Numbered from the stretch's first letter, positions 1-13,862 are shown. The stretch is DNA of 64,000 nucleotides from Synchiropus splendidus (GCF_027744825.2 NC_071349.1:18972501-19036500), one strand, 5' to 3'. Numbers and translations are program-made. Notes: generated by a model not told the origin, from the sequence alone.

Positions 1-3000
1 CTTCTAAAGCATCATCTTTGCCCTGAGATTTACGTTTTTGCCCGGTGAATCCAATGGGAAAACGCTGGGATGACACCCCAGAACCAGCATTCTTACCCCT
101 GTTCCAACAACTTACCGGTCTTCTGACCGCAAACCGTACACCACCGCCAGGCCTCGACGCCCTCATGAGGCGGTGCATGGCTCATCTCCAGTCTGCCATT
201 TTGAAGCTCCACTTTTGTCGCTATTTAATTTGCTGCAACTTCTGAGACGTGGGAGAAGTCGCTTTGGTGGCTGGAAACCAGCGACCACTCAAGTGGCGTT
301 TGGTGTGAACGTCGCTGAAGACATCAACGGCAGCTGATCATTGAGCGAATAAAGCATCACACCCTCTCGAGCACAGGCGCCATTTACCTCGCTGGAACCT
401 TGACATGTGATATTCATCCCCTTCCTGCTGATATCAGGTGATAGGACGGATCGAGCCGAAATGGTGCTGGAATGTAAATCCTGGCTTGAAAGCAGCGATG
501 GTGTCCGGCGTCCACCCCCTGGAGGAGATGATGAATTCATGTATAACTGACGCAAAGAACATGGATCCCACCAATCGACTCTTTGGAGGTGGCAGTTGGT
601 CTGCCCCCCTCCTTTATTGGATTTTCCTGGCCGTTTCTGTGACTCCGTCTTGACTCTTTGTTTAATTTGATTGATTCTGTGTGATTACAGGCGTACAATT
701 ATGCCAAAGTGCTACGCTTGCAAGAGAGATATCAATAACCCGAATCAATAGGCTCGCAGGGTGGCGGAATAATTGTAGGCTGTTACTGTACATGCTCTAT
801 GACTCACTGGGATTACGCGACTTCTTTTGTCGGTGAGGCTGTAGTTGGTGACAGGAACAGACTCTCGTGGCTGATTTTAGTTTTCTGCACTGGGTGGCTC
901 CACTCTGTCTCAGAGGTGAGGAGCTCAAGTCATCCGAGAGGAACTCAGAGTTGGTGGATGGTCAGGCTTGTGTTTAGGAAGCCTCTCCGTCTTCGCTTCA
1001 GGTCACACCCAGGACATGCCAGGGAGCATGACTCGGGCTGGGCCCGGATAAGCCTCCAAACAAGAAGGAAAGTCTGGATCAGGGACAAAAAAGATGGATG
1101 TGAACGACCAGCATTTACCTTCCCTCCACTTTGAAATCTTAAATTGTGTTTCTCTTCTTCACAGCAACTGCTGAGGGAGATGCAGCAGATGGCCAGTCGG
1201 CCTTTCGCCACCATCAACGTCGCCTTGGAGACAGACGAGGAGCCGCCTGACCTAATAGGTGGCAACGTCAAGGTCAGCTGATCTTTTTTCTTTTTTTTTT
1301 GCACCTGAGATCAGACATTTTTTGTGACGCTCAATCCTCAAAGATGTTTGTCCTCCTCCAGAAAATGTGGAGAAGCAATAATACAGCATTCCCTTTCAGA
1401 CCGTCTGACTGTCCTTGGCGATCGAGGCTGGCATTATTTTGGTAATGGGACTTTCAGCAGTGGCTGTACAGACCTGCCCCTCAGTGATCTAACTTCCTGG
1501 ATTAAGTGTTGGGCAAAGTGTCTTTTTTTTAAATTATGTAATTACGCATGTGGTGATAGTGAGCAGCAGAAGCACCGACTGGTGTTCAGGATGGCTGAGG
1601 CTACAGAGTGGAGTGAGGGTGATGCAAACCTTGGAGTTGCTCTGAAACACTGAACAGATGTTGCTGTGCAGTGCGAAGAACCAAAGAAATGTTTTCTAAG
1701 TCCTGCAGCTCTGAGCTGAGGCGTCTTGTGGGTCATGTGAAGGGCCCCCTGTCTTTCATTTACTTTACTTTACTGAGGATTTTTCTTGCTACAAACTGCA
1801 AGCTGGGGTTGATAAATAATCTGTAGTTAAACACAAGTTGAATGAGGCAATGGGTATTGTGTAGTGAAGTTGTAAAATGGGTATTAGGTCCTGTTTTTGA
1901 AGGTTTTGAGTAAGGATTCCACACTGATATTTGCTCCGTCTGTCTGGCCATTGGTGGCTGACACAAGTTCTCCTGGTGTGCGTCATGGATGATGACTTCT
2001 AAGGCAGTCATCTGGAGCTCAAAGATAGCTGTGTCAAGAGGAAGAGGTTCTGAGCCAGATGTTGCTTGGAACTTCAATCCGAGAGGGAAACGAAACCCTC
2101 TTGGGTGTTAAAATCAGAGATGCCGGGAAAGTTCAAGTCCCCGCAGTGTTTCGGCTCACTGTTCTGGACTTAAATAAGTCAGACAAAAGAGTCCGTCAAT
2201 GAAAAAGAGAAGCTTTGTCGACTTTGAAGCCCTTCCAAGGCAGCACTGGATTGAGATCACGGATAACATCAGTTAAAAAAACTGGTTCAAGTCCAAGGGA
2301 GCTGGCTCCAGAACATCCTAGCTGCAGATCATTCAAAGCTGGGATGGACTCACAACTTAACAAGGTGCCGGACTTCCTCCATCAGTGTTTGCTCAATTTC
2401 TTCGTCGAGATAAACAGAGCTGATTTGAAGAAAACCTGTTTGGAATTTGCCAAGCGTGGCACCGTGATATGTTGATTTACCTCGAGCAATGAGAGTGAAC
2501 TTTGTGGATTGTGACCAGTGCAGTTTAGAGGAGCTGGTCAGTCACTTCATCTGTGTAGCCATGTGGAGGTTTCGAGGGTAGACAGGCCGGCGGACTGGTG
2601 ACTGGCACGGCCGACCTCTGCATGCAGATGCAGGGCAGAACTAAACGGCCGCTTCAGCACTTTGGCTGAGGAGCGCTCTGCTTTGACAGTGGCCATGCCT
2701 CCAGGGACATGACTCTTTTGCACAAGGTTATTCCAACTGAGGCGACCAAGCCCCTCAGGCATATTACCCACTAATCCTCCTCTCTCCTCCTCATGCCCTC
2801 TTCCCTCCTCTGTCCATCCTCTTCACTAATCCCAACAACTCTAATTTTTCCATACAAGTTCATGTTCTAACAGAAACTTTTAACTGGAGTCCATTATGAT
2901 GACGTGGGTGGAATGTATTTTGAAGTATTATTCAGTGATGTACTGTAGTTCTATGGCGTTCATCCCAACTGGCTCCTCATCCTTCTACTTGACACGCCCT

Positions 3001-6000
3001 TTCACCTACTTCCTCACCTTTCACAGTAGCCATGTAGTAACCCGCGAAATCTCTTTCCATAACTGATGGTTGGTTGTGTGGCATTTGAACTATGTCAGAG
3101 GCTGCAGTGGAGGCATTGTGGTGCTCTTCCCTGGTCATCATGCAGCAACCAGCTACTGAAACTAGTGTTGCACTAGGTTCTTGCTGAATGTATCTGTATT
3201 GCACGGCTCACAAATTATAATACTTCCTTCCATCCCAGATGATGTTCTTTTTGAATATCGATTCCACTACTACCACAAACCCCACTGCTTCTCAGACTTG
3301 AACAAGATTCCACCGGATGTTAACATGACTCACCCAAAATCCCTCACCAGTGCTGCCGGATTTCCCTTCATCGTCAACAACCTTTCGTTCCTTTTCCTGT
3401 CAAATTCCTTCTTTAAAACAACCATTTAGAACATGCATGTGTGGAGAGCAACAGATTCAAAAGTGTAAAAACTGTGCTACAATATGGGAGTGGGGCGTGT
3501 GACGCATTTGCGTTTGTTGTGTTTAAACACTCAAAGGCCACAAGATGCCGTGCGTTAACCAATCAGAGACCACATTTTCAGCCCTGATGCATCAACGTGA
3601 AGAAGGGACTCGCTGAGATGGCGTCCATTTTTTTTCTTTGCTATACGTCCATTGTTGACTTGCAGGCTGGGGAAATCATTTTAATCGCCGTAAATCTGCA
3701 ACTGCTCGGGAGAGAGTCGCGTTGCCAAATCGCATTGGATAACCTGCTCCTGAGGGATTCTTTCACTTACTTTGATGTCTGTCTTTTAATTTTCTTCTTG
3801 GTTCTCTCAGACTTTTTTCCCCAAGATAACGGGTTACCTGGTCAGCTGTGTGGTCGGTCTGCAATTCCCCTGCTCTGTTTTGATCCTATCTGTTTATTTC
3901 TATGGGCCTTATCTGCAGTTTGTCTTTATGTCAGCTGAATCACGTGTCGCCTATGTTCTGGGCTTACGTCGGCGACTTCTCAGCGACTTCCATGGAGCTG
4001 CTGTGCGAGAAAAACTGCAGCTCGTGGTGGAAATCCTTTGTCCTCCGCCGGCCTCTGTTCTTCCTCTTCCGTGGCTTCTCGTCTGCCACCTCGACTCTTG
4101 TTTTATTGGACTCCACCTGGCCACCTTTCGTCCTCATCACCAGGGCAGGAGCAGCGCCAGAGCAGAGATCCAATTTAGATCCTTCCCCCTCTGCTTTCCC
4201 TGCCTTCACCGGCCCAGACGGCGCGCACACTGTCCTATCTCGTCCCAGCTCAGATTGAACAACTGGAAGCAGGTTCTTTGCCTTGTTTCCGCTCGGCTTT
4301 ATCAAAATGTTGTTGTATTAAAAGAGGCAATCGTGGTTCACTGTAGTTGGGTACAGCACAGGGAGCTGAAGATCATTTCAGTTGTTTATAGCCTCTGTGG
4401 GACGTCCATAGTTACTCCAGCGATGAGGTATCTTCCCCTGCCTGCTGCTCAGTGGGGACGTCTGCAAAAGACCATTATTGTTATGGCGCTTTTTGTTTTT
4501 TGCCATAAAGCAACGGATGTGGAGGAATGTGAGGACGCATGAGAAATCACAGGGAGTAAAAAGAGGTGAAGCATCGAGTCGTGTGAGTGTGGAACCGGAG
4601 CAGCCTGGTGGTCTCTCTCCCTGTCACTGACGCTCACAGCATGTGAACGCTGAAACAAAGTGACACAGCACTCCCTAACTGTCCGTCTAATGAAAACAAA
4701 ATGATTTTCTAATGTAATAAGCATCTAATAACTGGTGCTGCTTGCTCCCGAGTATACTCAGCACTGTAGCTGCGTGAGTTTCATTTGACCCATCCAGTGC
4801 ATGTGCACTTTATGCATCATGGGAACACTTTTTTTCAGCGTTTTTTCTTCTTTCAGAAACAGTTTGAATTGTTTCTGTGGCACTGACTGACTATCAACAC
4901 TCTAGAAGCATGAGGCAGACTCACCGTTTGTCTGCTTGGGTTGTCAGCATAAACACATACAGGCGACAGCATTATGACCGTCATGAGAGTCAAAGCTCAT
5001 GATCGCATCTTTCACATGATGTTTTAATGCTCTGTATAGGACGAACAATCTAGGAGTTGCTGTCCACCCGGATGTGAGGGCCGACCTACTGAGGACCACC
5101 GCAGCAGCAGAGCAAGACAAATAGCCCCCTCTGTTTTTGCCTATCTCCTGAAGAATCAACCCCAAAAAACAGGATAGAGCTCTGTTTTTAATTCTTGCCT
5201 TTGCAGTTCCAGCCTCAGGTCCATGATTTAAAGTGATTGTCTTAACTGTGGCCAGGTCTGCATGGGCATGTGTGGGCCCAGCTGTGATCCTACGTGTGGG
5301 TCGCATTACCCAAAGTAATTAAAAGAAACCTGTGGCAGCTCTGCCTGGCCGGTGTAGATAAGTGGCGTAGGAGGTTTGTGGAGGTGCAGGCTCACACGCG
5401 CACAAAGAGAATCGCGGCGGGGGAATGTTATTAGCATGCAGCCTCTGAACACCACAACATCATGGGAAAATGTAAAGGAGGGTTAATTGAAATTTTCAAG
5501 GTGTTGTGTTTTCTCCCTTCTGTTTTTGTGACCAGTCGCTGAAACTACACCGCGAGCGCGCCTGAGACGATAAATCATGTTTTGCGAATGCAGTTTTTTT
5601 TTTTTGCCAGAAAAGGAGAATGGATCACCTGAGCTCTGGTGGAAATTGAGGTTGCAATTACCATCCTGAACAAGGCCTTCTGAATATCCAGGCGATCCTT
5701 CCGCTGTGCCCACTTGAAGAGCCGCGAGGCCCCTTTTCAAAAATGCATTGCCTGTTCCAGGCCCTGAAGTTGTCGCACAAAGTGCCAGCTCAGCTGAATT
5801 CAAACAAGCAAGTGCACAGGTGAGAACAGATGGAACACCTGGTGACAATTATCAGGTCACAAAAGTGTGATATTAAAAGACTTCACACTTCCTGCATCGC
5901 TCCGGAGGTGATGGGGTGTATATGATCAATCGCGTGTTCCCGTCGTGGCACGCTTGTACTGCAGCGGGTTCTGTCACACTCTTGTCACACTCTGGACTGA

Positions 6001-9000
6001 AGTGCGGTGTCGATTATCCGTCCTGATATGTTAGCGTGACTTTGTTTTTTTCCCCTTTCACAATGAAAATGGGTGAATTCATCAAACATGTATGTAAACT
6101 GAAGCTATGACCTTTTCCTTTTCATCATGGCGTTTGGTTTCAAAAGGTCAGTTGCGGCTTGTGTGACGTGAAAGTACCTGTCCTGCCCCTTGGTTCCGTG
6201 GAGCTCTGAGAGGAATATTTTTCTTTCAAATCCGACCAGTATGTTTCCATCTGAACGGCTGCAGTTTTAACATTTCGCCGTTTGGATCAGCATCTCTGAA
6301 AATTGCAAAGCTCAGTGGCGTGGACCAAACACAGACCTCACAATAACCTTTTCATTTTGAAGTGCAGTTAGGAAAACACTCTTATTCTCCCACTGTCCGT
6401 CCCTGGTCATTTATAGCCCCTTTATACAACTAACTAAAGATTCCCAGAACTGAGAGTCAGAAGCTCATTGCTTTGATCATCATAAAAAAGTGTCTTGTTC
6501 ATAATAATAAGCCAAAAAATGTAATATGAAAATCAGCCACTGAGCTTATATTGTGTCTAAATATCAACGTACTTTATCTGTTGACTTGATTCCTGTTGTA
6601 ATATTCTGAGCATCGGCCTCCTTATGAGCCTATATTCGAGTCTTCTATCCTCCTTCACTCAGACTTGTGTTGACTTTCTGTGGGAATGTTTCTTAACTGA
6701 CTGGTTCTTTTAAGTTTGTCCACTTCCTTTGGTGTCAAGTGTTGGAGTTTGTGACATGAAATTGGTGGCGATCTTTTCTTCTGTTTGAAATTTAATTCAG
6801 AATCGCAGAGATCGTAGCGAGTCTATATACGTACGGTGCATGAAGATGAAGCATGAGGTCAGGTTCACGTTCAAGTTAACTATGGTGTGTTTAATGTGTA
6901 AATGAACCGACATTGTTGCCATGAAAACCCAATCTGCTGTGGAGCGACAGGCACACACCGGTGGGAAGATGAACAAATGAAGAATTCCCTCGCCGTTACA
7001 GTAAAGAACACACAGATGTGTTACATGCAGACGTGCACGCACACACAGCCAGGCTCCCGGGCTGACAGCCGGTGCATCCTGCTGGTAGGAAGCTAAACCT
7101 GCGAGAGACGGAGCAGAGAATGAATGTGTAAAATGGGTCAGAACCTGAATATCATTACTGCCCTGCGCCTCTTGTGTTCTGGCTGTGTGGTGTGCGCACG
7201 TTCACTGGCTCCAGGTTTCACACGACGGCAGAGCAAGTGCTTAACTCCGACATTTAGGGTTTGAACCAGGACTTTGTGACGCCGTTCAATACACGTGTTT
7301 AGCCATCAATACTGCCAACATTGATGCTACTTTAATATCTAAGGTTTCACTCACATGTATGAAACAAAACACACTGAGCTCAGAGATCCTCTGAACACGG
7401 AAAGTGGGCGGGTCTATAACTCCGCATCTCACTGGTTTATTGTCTTCTTGGTCTGGGGCTCTTTCGATAAAGAGCCGTGTTGTCACTGTCCTACGGCCCA
7501 CTAAAGCAGGAGCTCCACGTATTTAACAACCAAGCATGCGGAGAGGCCATCAGCTGGTGTGGACTGACAAGGAAGTGCGGCTCGGCTGCGAGAGATTTTG
7601 GCCTTTAGTTTGGGGTTTACATGGCGCCGCAGCAAGAAGCTGCTGAAGGTTTCCTCCTGACCAATCACAGCAGAGTGGGAGTGGCTGGGTAGAGCAAGAT
7701 TTCAAGCACATTTTCTCAAGCAAATATTTCAAATCAGAGTTTTTTCTGTGAAGAGCCACACACAGGTGTGTTCAATCAGGGGTCCAATTTCTTTTGAAAG
7801 GACACCCAAGTTGCCAGATGAGGTCCTCTTTCAGCAGTGGCAGCCCCTGATGGTCATGCAGAGGAGTCAGTGGAGAAACTGGCGCATGTTTTCAGAACCT
7901 TAACCTAAGAATATAGAATTCATTTGAGTTGACATGTCCTTCTAAAAACGTAAAAATGTATTATATTTATTTTTTTCCTCACCGAACTGAAGTTATTTCT
8001 ACTGGGCTACACTCCAAGTTGCGACCTGTCTTTTTACGTATGGTGGTTTTTCTGGTTTCTTTCCGCCATGGCTCCATAAATTGAGGTGCTGAAGTGTGGA
8101 ACACACTCAGATTGTCAACAGTCTGAAGAGCAAGTGGCTGCAATGGTGTGTGGCTCAGGAATGGAAAAAGGCAAGAGACAGATGGGTTCGCAGGAAGTGA
8201 TCTGCATGCGGGCGGCGTGCTTGTGTACTTCCGATCCTAAACCCATGAATATTGTACGAAGCGACAACAACAGCAGCCGCAGATACAGCTGGTATTTACT
8301 GGATGAGCTGATCCCTACACAAGGATGAGGCTGATTCACAGGAGATGCCGGCATCACGGAGTCTGGTGGCCTGTCGGCGAGGCGCCGCACAGCTGACACA
8401 AATCTTCGCTCTCGGCCTCGCCACTTGATATCCAGTCGCACTGCAACACAGGCGGCGTTGTCGTGAAATGGTACGCCAAAGTAGAGATCCAATTTGTGCC
8501 CGCAGATCAATATGTGTAGCTCAGCAGGGGATTGGAATGTTTTCCTGCCGGCTGCATGTTGCCTCCACAAACGCAGCGGCAGCAGTAAAAAACCAGCTTT
8601 ATCCGTAGCTTTGACAGTCTCCTGTTTTGACCAGGATTTGGGAGATTTGTAATGCGTAATGCGTTATCTTTTTTTCTGTACAGTCGGTTCCAAAACCCAT
8701 CGCCCTGGAGCCCTGCTTCGGGAACAAAGCCGCCGTGCTCTCCATTTTTGTGCGATTACCCCGAGGAAGCGGTGGCATCCCTCCTCCAGGACAGTCTGGT
8801 GAGTCACGAAATATCTATCGCTCCATGCTGGCCATGTTGTGTCATTGGTCGCAGTGTTTCTTTATGATCGATAGAGCTTCAAAGTTTATCTTTCTGAGCA
8901 AAGATTGAAGCCGTGACTGGTCAGAAAATGGACCTTCTGCCACTGAGAATCACTTCATCAAAGGGAACATGGTGACCATGATTCTTAGCTCTTGGATTCT

Positions 9001-12000
9001 CTTTCCTTATTTATTTTAGTTTTTGACTCAGGTGTCCTTTGTCTATTGGTTGGGAGTTGTTTCTCGTACAGTCAGGTCCGTCATCACACTTGTATGAAAG
9101 ATTGAGTGATGACGACGTATTCCCAACACAAAGCCACAAGACTGAGGTCCAAGAACATGTCCCCGAGGCCTTTCTGTTCCAGAAAGTTCTGTTTCATAAC
9201 TTGATCCATCCTTGCATTCAATTCATGTCACCGCCACAGAAACCTCAACTCTCGCTACCGTTAGTTTAAGTTAAAGTTTTCGATCAGCGTACGAACACCT
9301 CAACTCACCAGGAATGACCACCATTCGTCTTCCTTTCCTCCTGGCAGGAGCTTTTCCGCCTCAGTCAGAAGAGGCAATTCTGGGTGCTATAAGTCTAGAT
9401 CGGATCAGCTAGCATGAGCTCTGAATTTCCAACTTGTGATTCTAATATTATAGACGTCACCGAAACAGAAGGACTGAAGCAAAACCCTCGCCCTAGATGT
9501 CCTGCTTTCATATGGCAGGGCAACAGTTGTACATTGGCGGCTATACGTTAGCTTAGCATATAAATAACACATCCATCACGTGTGGTGTGTGACATATGTG
9601 CATTTAGTCGTCGTATGAGAATAACTTAAGACAGTGTCAGCTATTTTGTTCCGTCATATTTATTTGAAATAACTTTGAGTGGTGTTGGAAAATCTCTGAA
9701 ATTTGTCCATTCCGGCCATTTTTGCTTCCATTTAGAAGTAGAGAAAAAAAGGCTAATTCAGAATTATATATTTATTTTTGGAATGTAAAACCCAACCAAG
9801 CAATACAGTGAATCAACTTGCATCTCATCGCAGTTGTCTGTCTTATAGTCGCGTCTGATGGTGACTGAAGTGGGATTTGTGTTGTGCCCGCCAAGTTATT
9901 TACCTTCATATCAAAACTGTGCGTTATTGTAAACAGTTGATCTTGTTTTTGCCCTCTTCGTTTCTAAAAATAGTTTTGTTTACAAATGATACAAAGAAAT
10001 GATTGGTTAGGAACAGAACTGTTAGCTTAGCTTTTAGCCGTGTTAGCATCATTATTGGAAAGTGCTCATTTTCATCAGGTTTTATCTTCATGAAACAAGA
10101 TTGCTGAGTTCTTTGAAGTGTGAGAGAAGTCAGCAGTGCACTGAAACATGATTTAAGTTTTCCTGTCTGAAAAGCAAAACAAGAATGACTGACGGTTTCC
10201 AAAAACCTGACTGGTACAAATGTTCATCCTCTTATGTAGAAATGGGGGAAATAACACCTGAGCTAAACCCCTCACTGACAGAGCAATCACCAGGGATTAT
10301 GGCGGAATGTGTTGGAAACAGAGCGACAGAACGCGGCACACAGCAGAAGCTACTGGGGTCTTACTTGACAGTAAACAGAGCGTGGCAGTGATTTAAAAAA
10401 GCAGGCGCTGCTGTTCCCTCATTTCCTCCCTTGTTTCCTTTTTCTCTGTTCAGTTTTCAGTTCTGTGTGGAGCCTTTTTTTTTCCCCCCGAACGTTCCGT
10501 TTCATCCGCTTCCTCATTTCATCTTCCGTGTTGCCTCGCCTCTGTGTTCAAATGCTCCCTTTGCTCTCTCAAGTTCTGTATCTCTTTGGTTTCCCTCTTT
10601 CCTCTCCAGTCTTTGAGGTCTGGGATTTAAATCTGCTTGCTTTTCCATGTCCCACCGAGCTCTCTCTTCCTCATCCTTCTTCTCCTTTCACAGACACTCT
10701 GATAGGACTGAGAATTGAGCCCATTACTTCCTCTCATCCTCCCTTTTGTCACTTCCTCTCTTTACACTCTCATCTGTCCTTCATCTCATGTTTTTCTAAG
10801 ACTGTTCTGGGGCGACTCCAGACTAAGTATTGGCTTTTCTTGAAGTTTTTCTTCAAGGACTCGCCTCAGTTGCTTTTGTTTACTGTCTTCAGTCTCCTGT
10901 CTGGGACGTGGTCCCACAAGCCTTGTCGAGCCTCAGGCCTTTATTAATGAACACAAACTCAATTTGTCCTTGCTCAAATGGCTTGGTTTGTTCCCTCTGA
11001 CTGCTCTCACGCAAATCACTCCCCAGTTCTCTACATGGTGATTCAGTTAAGCCAACATTTTGCAAGCAGCTCAGGATCTAGGAATTATTTAGAGCTACAC
11101 GATTATTTAATAATCATCACCTCAAGCAGGGAATTCAGTTTGTGATACACATTCTTGCTCCGATATGGGGAGACCTGTGTTTTAGGGTCGTGGGAGGAAA
11201 CCAGAGGGCCTGGGAACTTGAGTAGAAAAACATGTGACAAACTCATAACCCATCCATCCATCCATCCATCAAGATAGATGGATGGATGGATGGATGGATG
11301 GATGGATGGATGGATGGATGGATGGATGGATGGATGGATGAAAAAGTTCAAGTAAGATGGGAGGAAACCAGAGGGCCTGGGAATCCGCCAAACTTGAGTA
11401 GAAAAACATGTGGCAAACTCATAACCCATCCATCCATCAAGATAGATAGATAGATGGATAGATGATGGATAGATAGATAGATGGATAGATGATGGATGGA
11501 TAGATAGATAGATAGATAGATAGATGATGGATAGATAGATGATGGATAGATAGATAGATAGATAGATAGATGAAAAAGTTAAAGTAAGATGGGAGGAAAC
11601 CAGAGGGCCTGGGAATCCCCCAAACTTGAGTAGAAAAACATGTGACAAACTCATAACCCATCCATCCGTCCATCCATCCATCGCGATAGAGATAGGTTGA
11701 TAAAAAAGTTAAAGAAAGATGGGAGGAAACCAGAGTGGCTCAGAACCCCCCAAACTCGAGGGGCAAAACATGTAACAAACTCATAATCCAGCTCCATCCA
11801 TCCATCCATCAAGATAGAGAAACGGATAAAAAAGTTAAATGAATATAGATTAAAAAAAGTACATTTTCTTTTGCGGGTTTGACGTCATGAGCCCCTCTGA
11901 AGTCACACTGAAATGCGTTCAGCAAGTGGACGAGTGGTCGGCTCTGGCGCCGTTTGCTTCTGCTCCTAAAGCAGCGCTATGCTGCGATGCCAACCGCAGG

Positions 12001-12768
12001 ATCCATATTTTGCCGCTGGCTCAGCGTGAATCCATCCGTCATTGGATATAAACGGCGCTTATAGGAATTTCACGGCTCAGAGAGTGTTAATAAATCGTAA
12101 TGAAGTGTGCGATGTAAATGGAGCCTGGGCTGCCACCTGATGTCTGAGCCCATTAGGTGAGCCGCGTGTGTATTAGACAGAAGCTGGAGTGTTTTACGAG
12201 CTCCTCGCGCTCAGCCAGGACCAGGACGCTGTCACTCACCCAGGTGGCTGCGACGCTCATCGACATCCCTCCCTCGTCTCTCCCGACCGTGATTTGGACC
12301 AACGTTTGGTTGGTTCAACAGTTGCTGGCTGGGGAGCAGTACATCAGAGGAGTTGGCCTCTTGGATCCTTTCTGACAGCGGATGAAGTCTTTATTGAGCC
12401 AATGAATTCCGTCTTGGCGCCGTTGCAATGCAACATTAATGCGTTTGACCTCAATGAATCATCCTTCACCGCCTTCATAAGTTCATCAATGGTCCAGTGG
12501 GAGGAAAGGTTTTATCCCCCTGAACAGATATTTGCAAACATCCTTCTTCCTCGCTTCATTTGGGACATAAATATCCTTCCTTTTCCAGGACGTATGGCCT
12601 CCTGTGGTGTGTTTAATCTGGCGCTGTGTGTGTGTGTCGGCAGGTCTGGCAGTGGCCAGTGCCCTGGTGGACGTCTCTCAGCAAATGTGTCTAGGCTACA
12701 AGGAGAAGTCCGGGGGCCTGAGGAGCCGCAAACAGCAGCCTGCGGCGCAGCCCTCCACCTGCATCTGA
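1..12768 (+). CDS. atrn: attractin (atrn), 3' part of gene: last three coding exons
   Basis: Attractin is a large single-pass membrane glycoprotein (CUB, EGF, kelch, C-type lectin and PSI/laminin-EGF ectodomain) known in vertebrates as the mahogany gene product, an accessory receptor for agouti in melanocortin signalling. Only the cytoplasmic tail is in this window. Three exons (1165-1272, 8684-8798, 12644-12768) join in frame to give about 115 residues ending in a stop at 12766-12768. The tail contains the MASRPFA motif shared by ATRN, ATRNL1 and MEGF8, then the segments [45 protein letters not shown] and a final PSTCI. These match mammalian ATRN far better than the paralogue ATRNL1, which has TEFLRG and a CV end. 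The transmembrane exon and all ectodomain exons lie upstream of base 1. The neighbouring gene, gfra4, is convergent, as in human. Confidence 0.94.
1165..1272 (+). CDS. atrn: atrn exon: juxtamembrane cytoplasmic segment with MASRPFA motif
   Basis: The exon is 108 bases (36 codons, phase 0 at both ends). It follows a pyrimidine-rich acceptor ending in ttcttcacag and is followed by a gtcagc donor. It reads [19 protein letters not shown] and continues with [23 protein letters not shown] is the tail motif that, in the ATRN/MEGF8 family, is linked to recruitment of the ubiquitin ligase MGRN1 (established knowledge, not shown here). Confidence 0.95.
1273..8683 (+). other. atrn: atrn intron
   Basis: No exon recognised. 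A long open region at 3850-4542 with overlapping frames on both strands is GC-rich and low in stop codons but matches nothing I know. A T/A-rich stretch near 6.4-6.7 kb and otherwise unique sequence. Bases 1-1164 are likewise intronic. Confidence 0.7.
8684..8798 (+). CDS. atrn: atrn exon: cytoplasmic tail, [18 protein letters not shown] segment
   Basis: The exon is 115 bases, entered in phase 0 after a tttttttctgtacag acceptor and left in phase 1 at a consensus gtgagt donor. It encodes [20 protein letters not shown], then [18 protein letters not shown] and the first base of a Gly codon. The intron before it is 7.4 kb and the one after it 3.8 kb. Confidence 0.95.
8799..12643 (+). other. atrn: atrn last intron
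   Basis: Contains a pyrimidine-rich region (10400-10920), whose open frames reflect base composition, and the compound satellite at 11.2-11.85 kb. Nothing else recognised. Confidence 0.7.
11186..11850. repeat. compound satellite: four unique-sequence units between (GATG)n and (GATA)n tracts
   Basis: The core GGAGGAAACCAGAG recurs at 11193, 11360, 11592 and 11722. Each core is followed by a segment with CAAACTTGAGTAGAAAAACA and ACAAACTCATAACCCATCC, then GATG or GATA runs of varying length. It lies in the last atrn intron. Confidence 0.9.
12644..12768 (+). CDS. atrn: atrn terminal coding exon with stop codon
   Basis: This exon completes the split Gly codon and reads [18 protein letters not shown], then [19 protein letters not shown] and TCI, followed by TGA at 12766-12768. 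The acceptor follows a TG-rich tract ending in tcggcag. The C-terminus matches the ATRN ending (RNRKQQPPAQPGTCI in mammals). A longer open frame over the same bases, starting near 12189, is an alternative-frame shadow. Confidence 0.95.
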
Positions 12769-13038
12769 CCGCACCCCTGACCCTCCATCAGGGACTGAGC
12801 CGGCCGGGCCGGGAGAGGTGCGTGCTGCGAGGCGCCGGGGCCTCTCCGCCCCGATAAGGGACCTCTCATGAACCCGGAGGAGGAGGAAGACGGGGTGAAT
12901 GTTTGCCCTCTAAAAACACGCCTTGCTGCTAGAAGAGCTCTTCATCTGATAGATTTAATAGACTGTACAACCAACAACGTTCGATGTTTTACCTAATTTA
13001 TTGTTGTTTTAGCGCGGGAACTTGCTGGAAACCTCCTG

Positions 13039-13043
<5 letters not shown>

Positions 13044-13080
<37 letters not shown>
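13044..13080. repeat. (CA)n microsatellite
   Basis: Uninterrupted CA dinucleotides, about 18 units, 276 bases after the atrn stop. Confidence 0.95.
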
Positions 13081-13082
<2 letters not shown>

Positions 13083-13862
13083 TTCCCAAAATGCCTTGCT
13101 GCCGTACTCCTGAGTTGCCCATTTCCTCGGACTTGTGCTCAGTTTGGCCTCTGAGCAGGAAAACAACGTCTTCCTTTAATGAAGATTCGCAGACTGAAAG
13201 TATCTGGAACGGCTCAGAGTTTTCAAACCGGTGTCAGGAGCAAGCATCCGGACCTCGCCGGCGCCAGTCACAGCAGAACGCTCTCACCCACGTGGCTGCA
13301 AGGCTGTGCAGAGCAGAGCCAGGCCTCTCTCCAGGTAATGTGGCAGTTCTTGCACAGTGTTTTGTTTTCCGGATCGTCTCTCGGGCAGCTCCTGAACAGG
13401 TCTCTGTTATGAGGCTAGTCTGATCCTGAAGTGGACCCAGCTCGCTGCCACTGCACTGGTCTTTTCTTTGAACCCTACTAACTTGTGATTTTTTTTTTTT
13501 TAATCTGTTTTGGAGCGACACCTTGTGTGAGTCAGGTCCTGCAACATGACTAAATCATCTCCCGTAGCTTGAGTCCGTGTGTGTGCTTCACTCCTGCGTC
13601 CGTCCGGTCGGTCCTTATTAGCCTCTCGATCAAAAACATCCAGGCGTGTGGGTCAGAAGTTTGACCAACCTGGGACAGGCCCGGAACAAACTGAAGGAAG
13701 TTGCTTTGGGGGACAAGAAGCGTAGAAGACGTCATAAACGTGTTGCTGCCCTCCGTACCAGTAACCGCGATCAAGCTAGCTCAATATTCCCGCAGTATAA
13801 CTCGAGACATTTCCTGAGACCTTGTGATTGTTTTGTGTAGCTTTTTGTTTGATGATGATGAA

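Noticed and set aside
10431..10947. Overlapping plus-strand frames rich in Phe, Leu, Ser and Pro
   Set aside because: Product of a pyrimidine-rich intron tract.
11103..11681. 192-codon minus frame rich in HPSI / YLSI repeats
   Set aside because: Translation of the GATG/GATA satellite; no protein.
12189..12857. 222-codon plus-strand frame
   Set aside because: Its 3' half runs over the last atrn exon in a different frame from the conserved protein, so it is a shadow frame.
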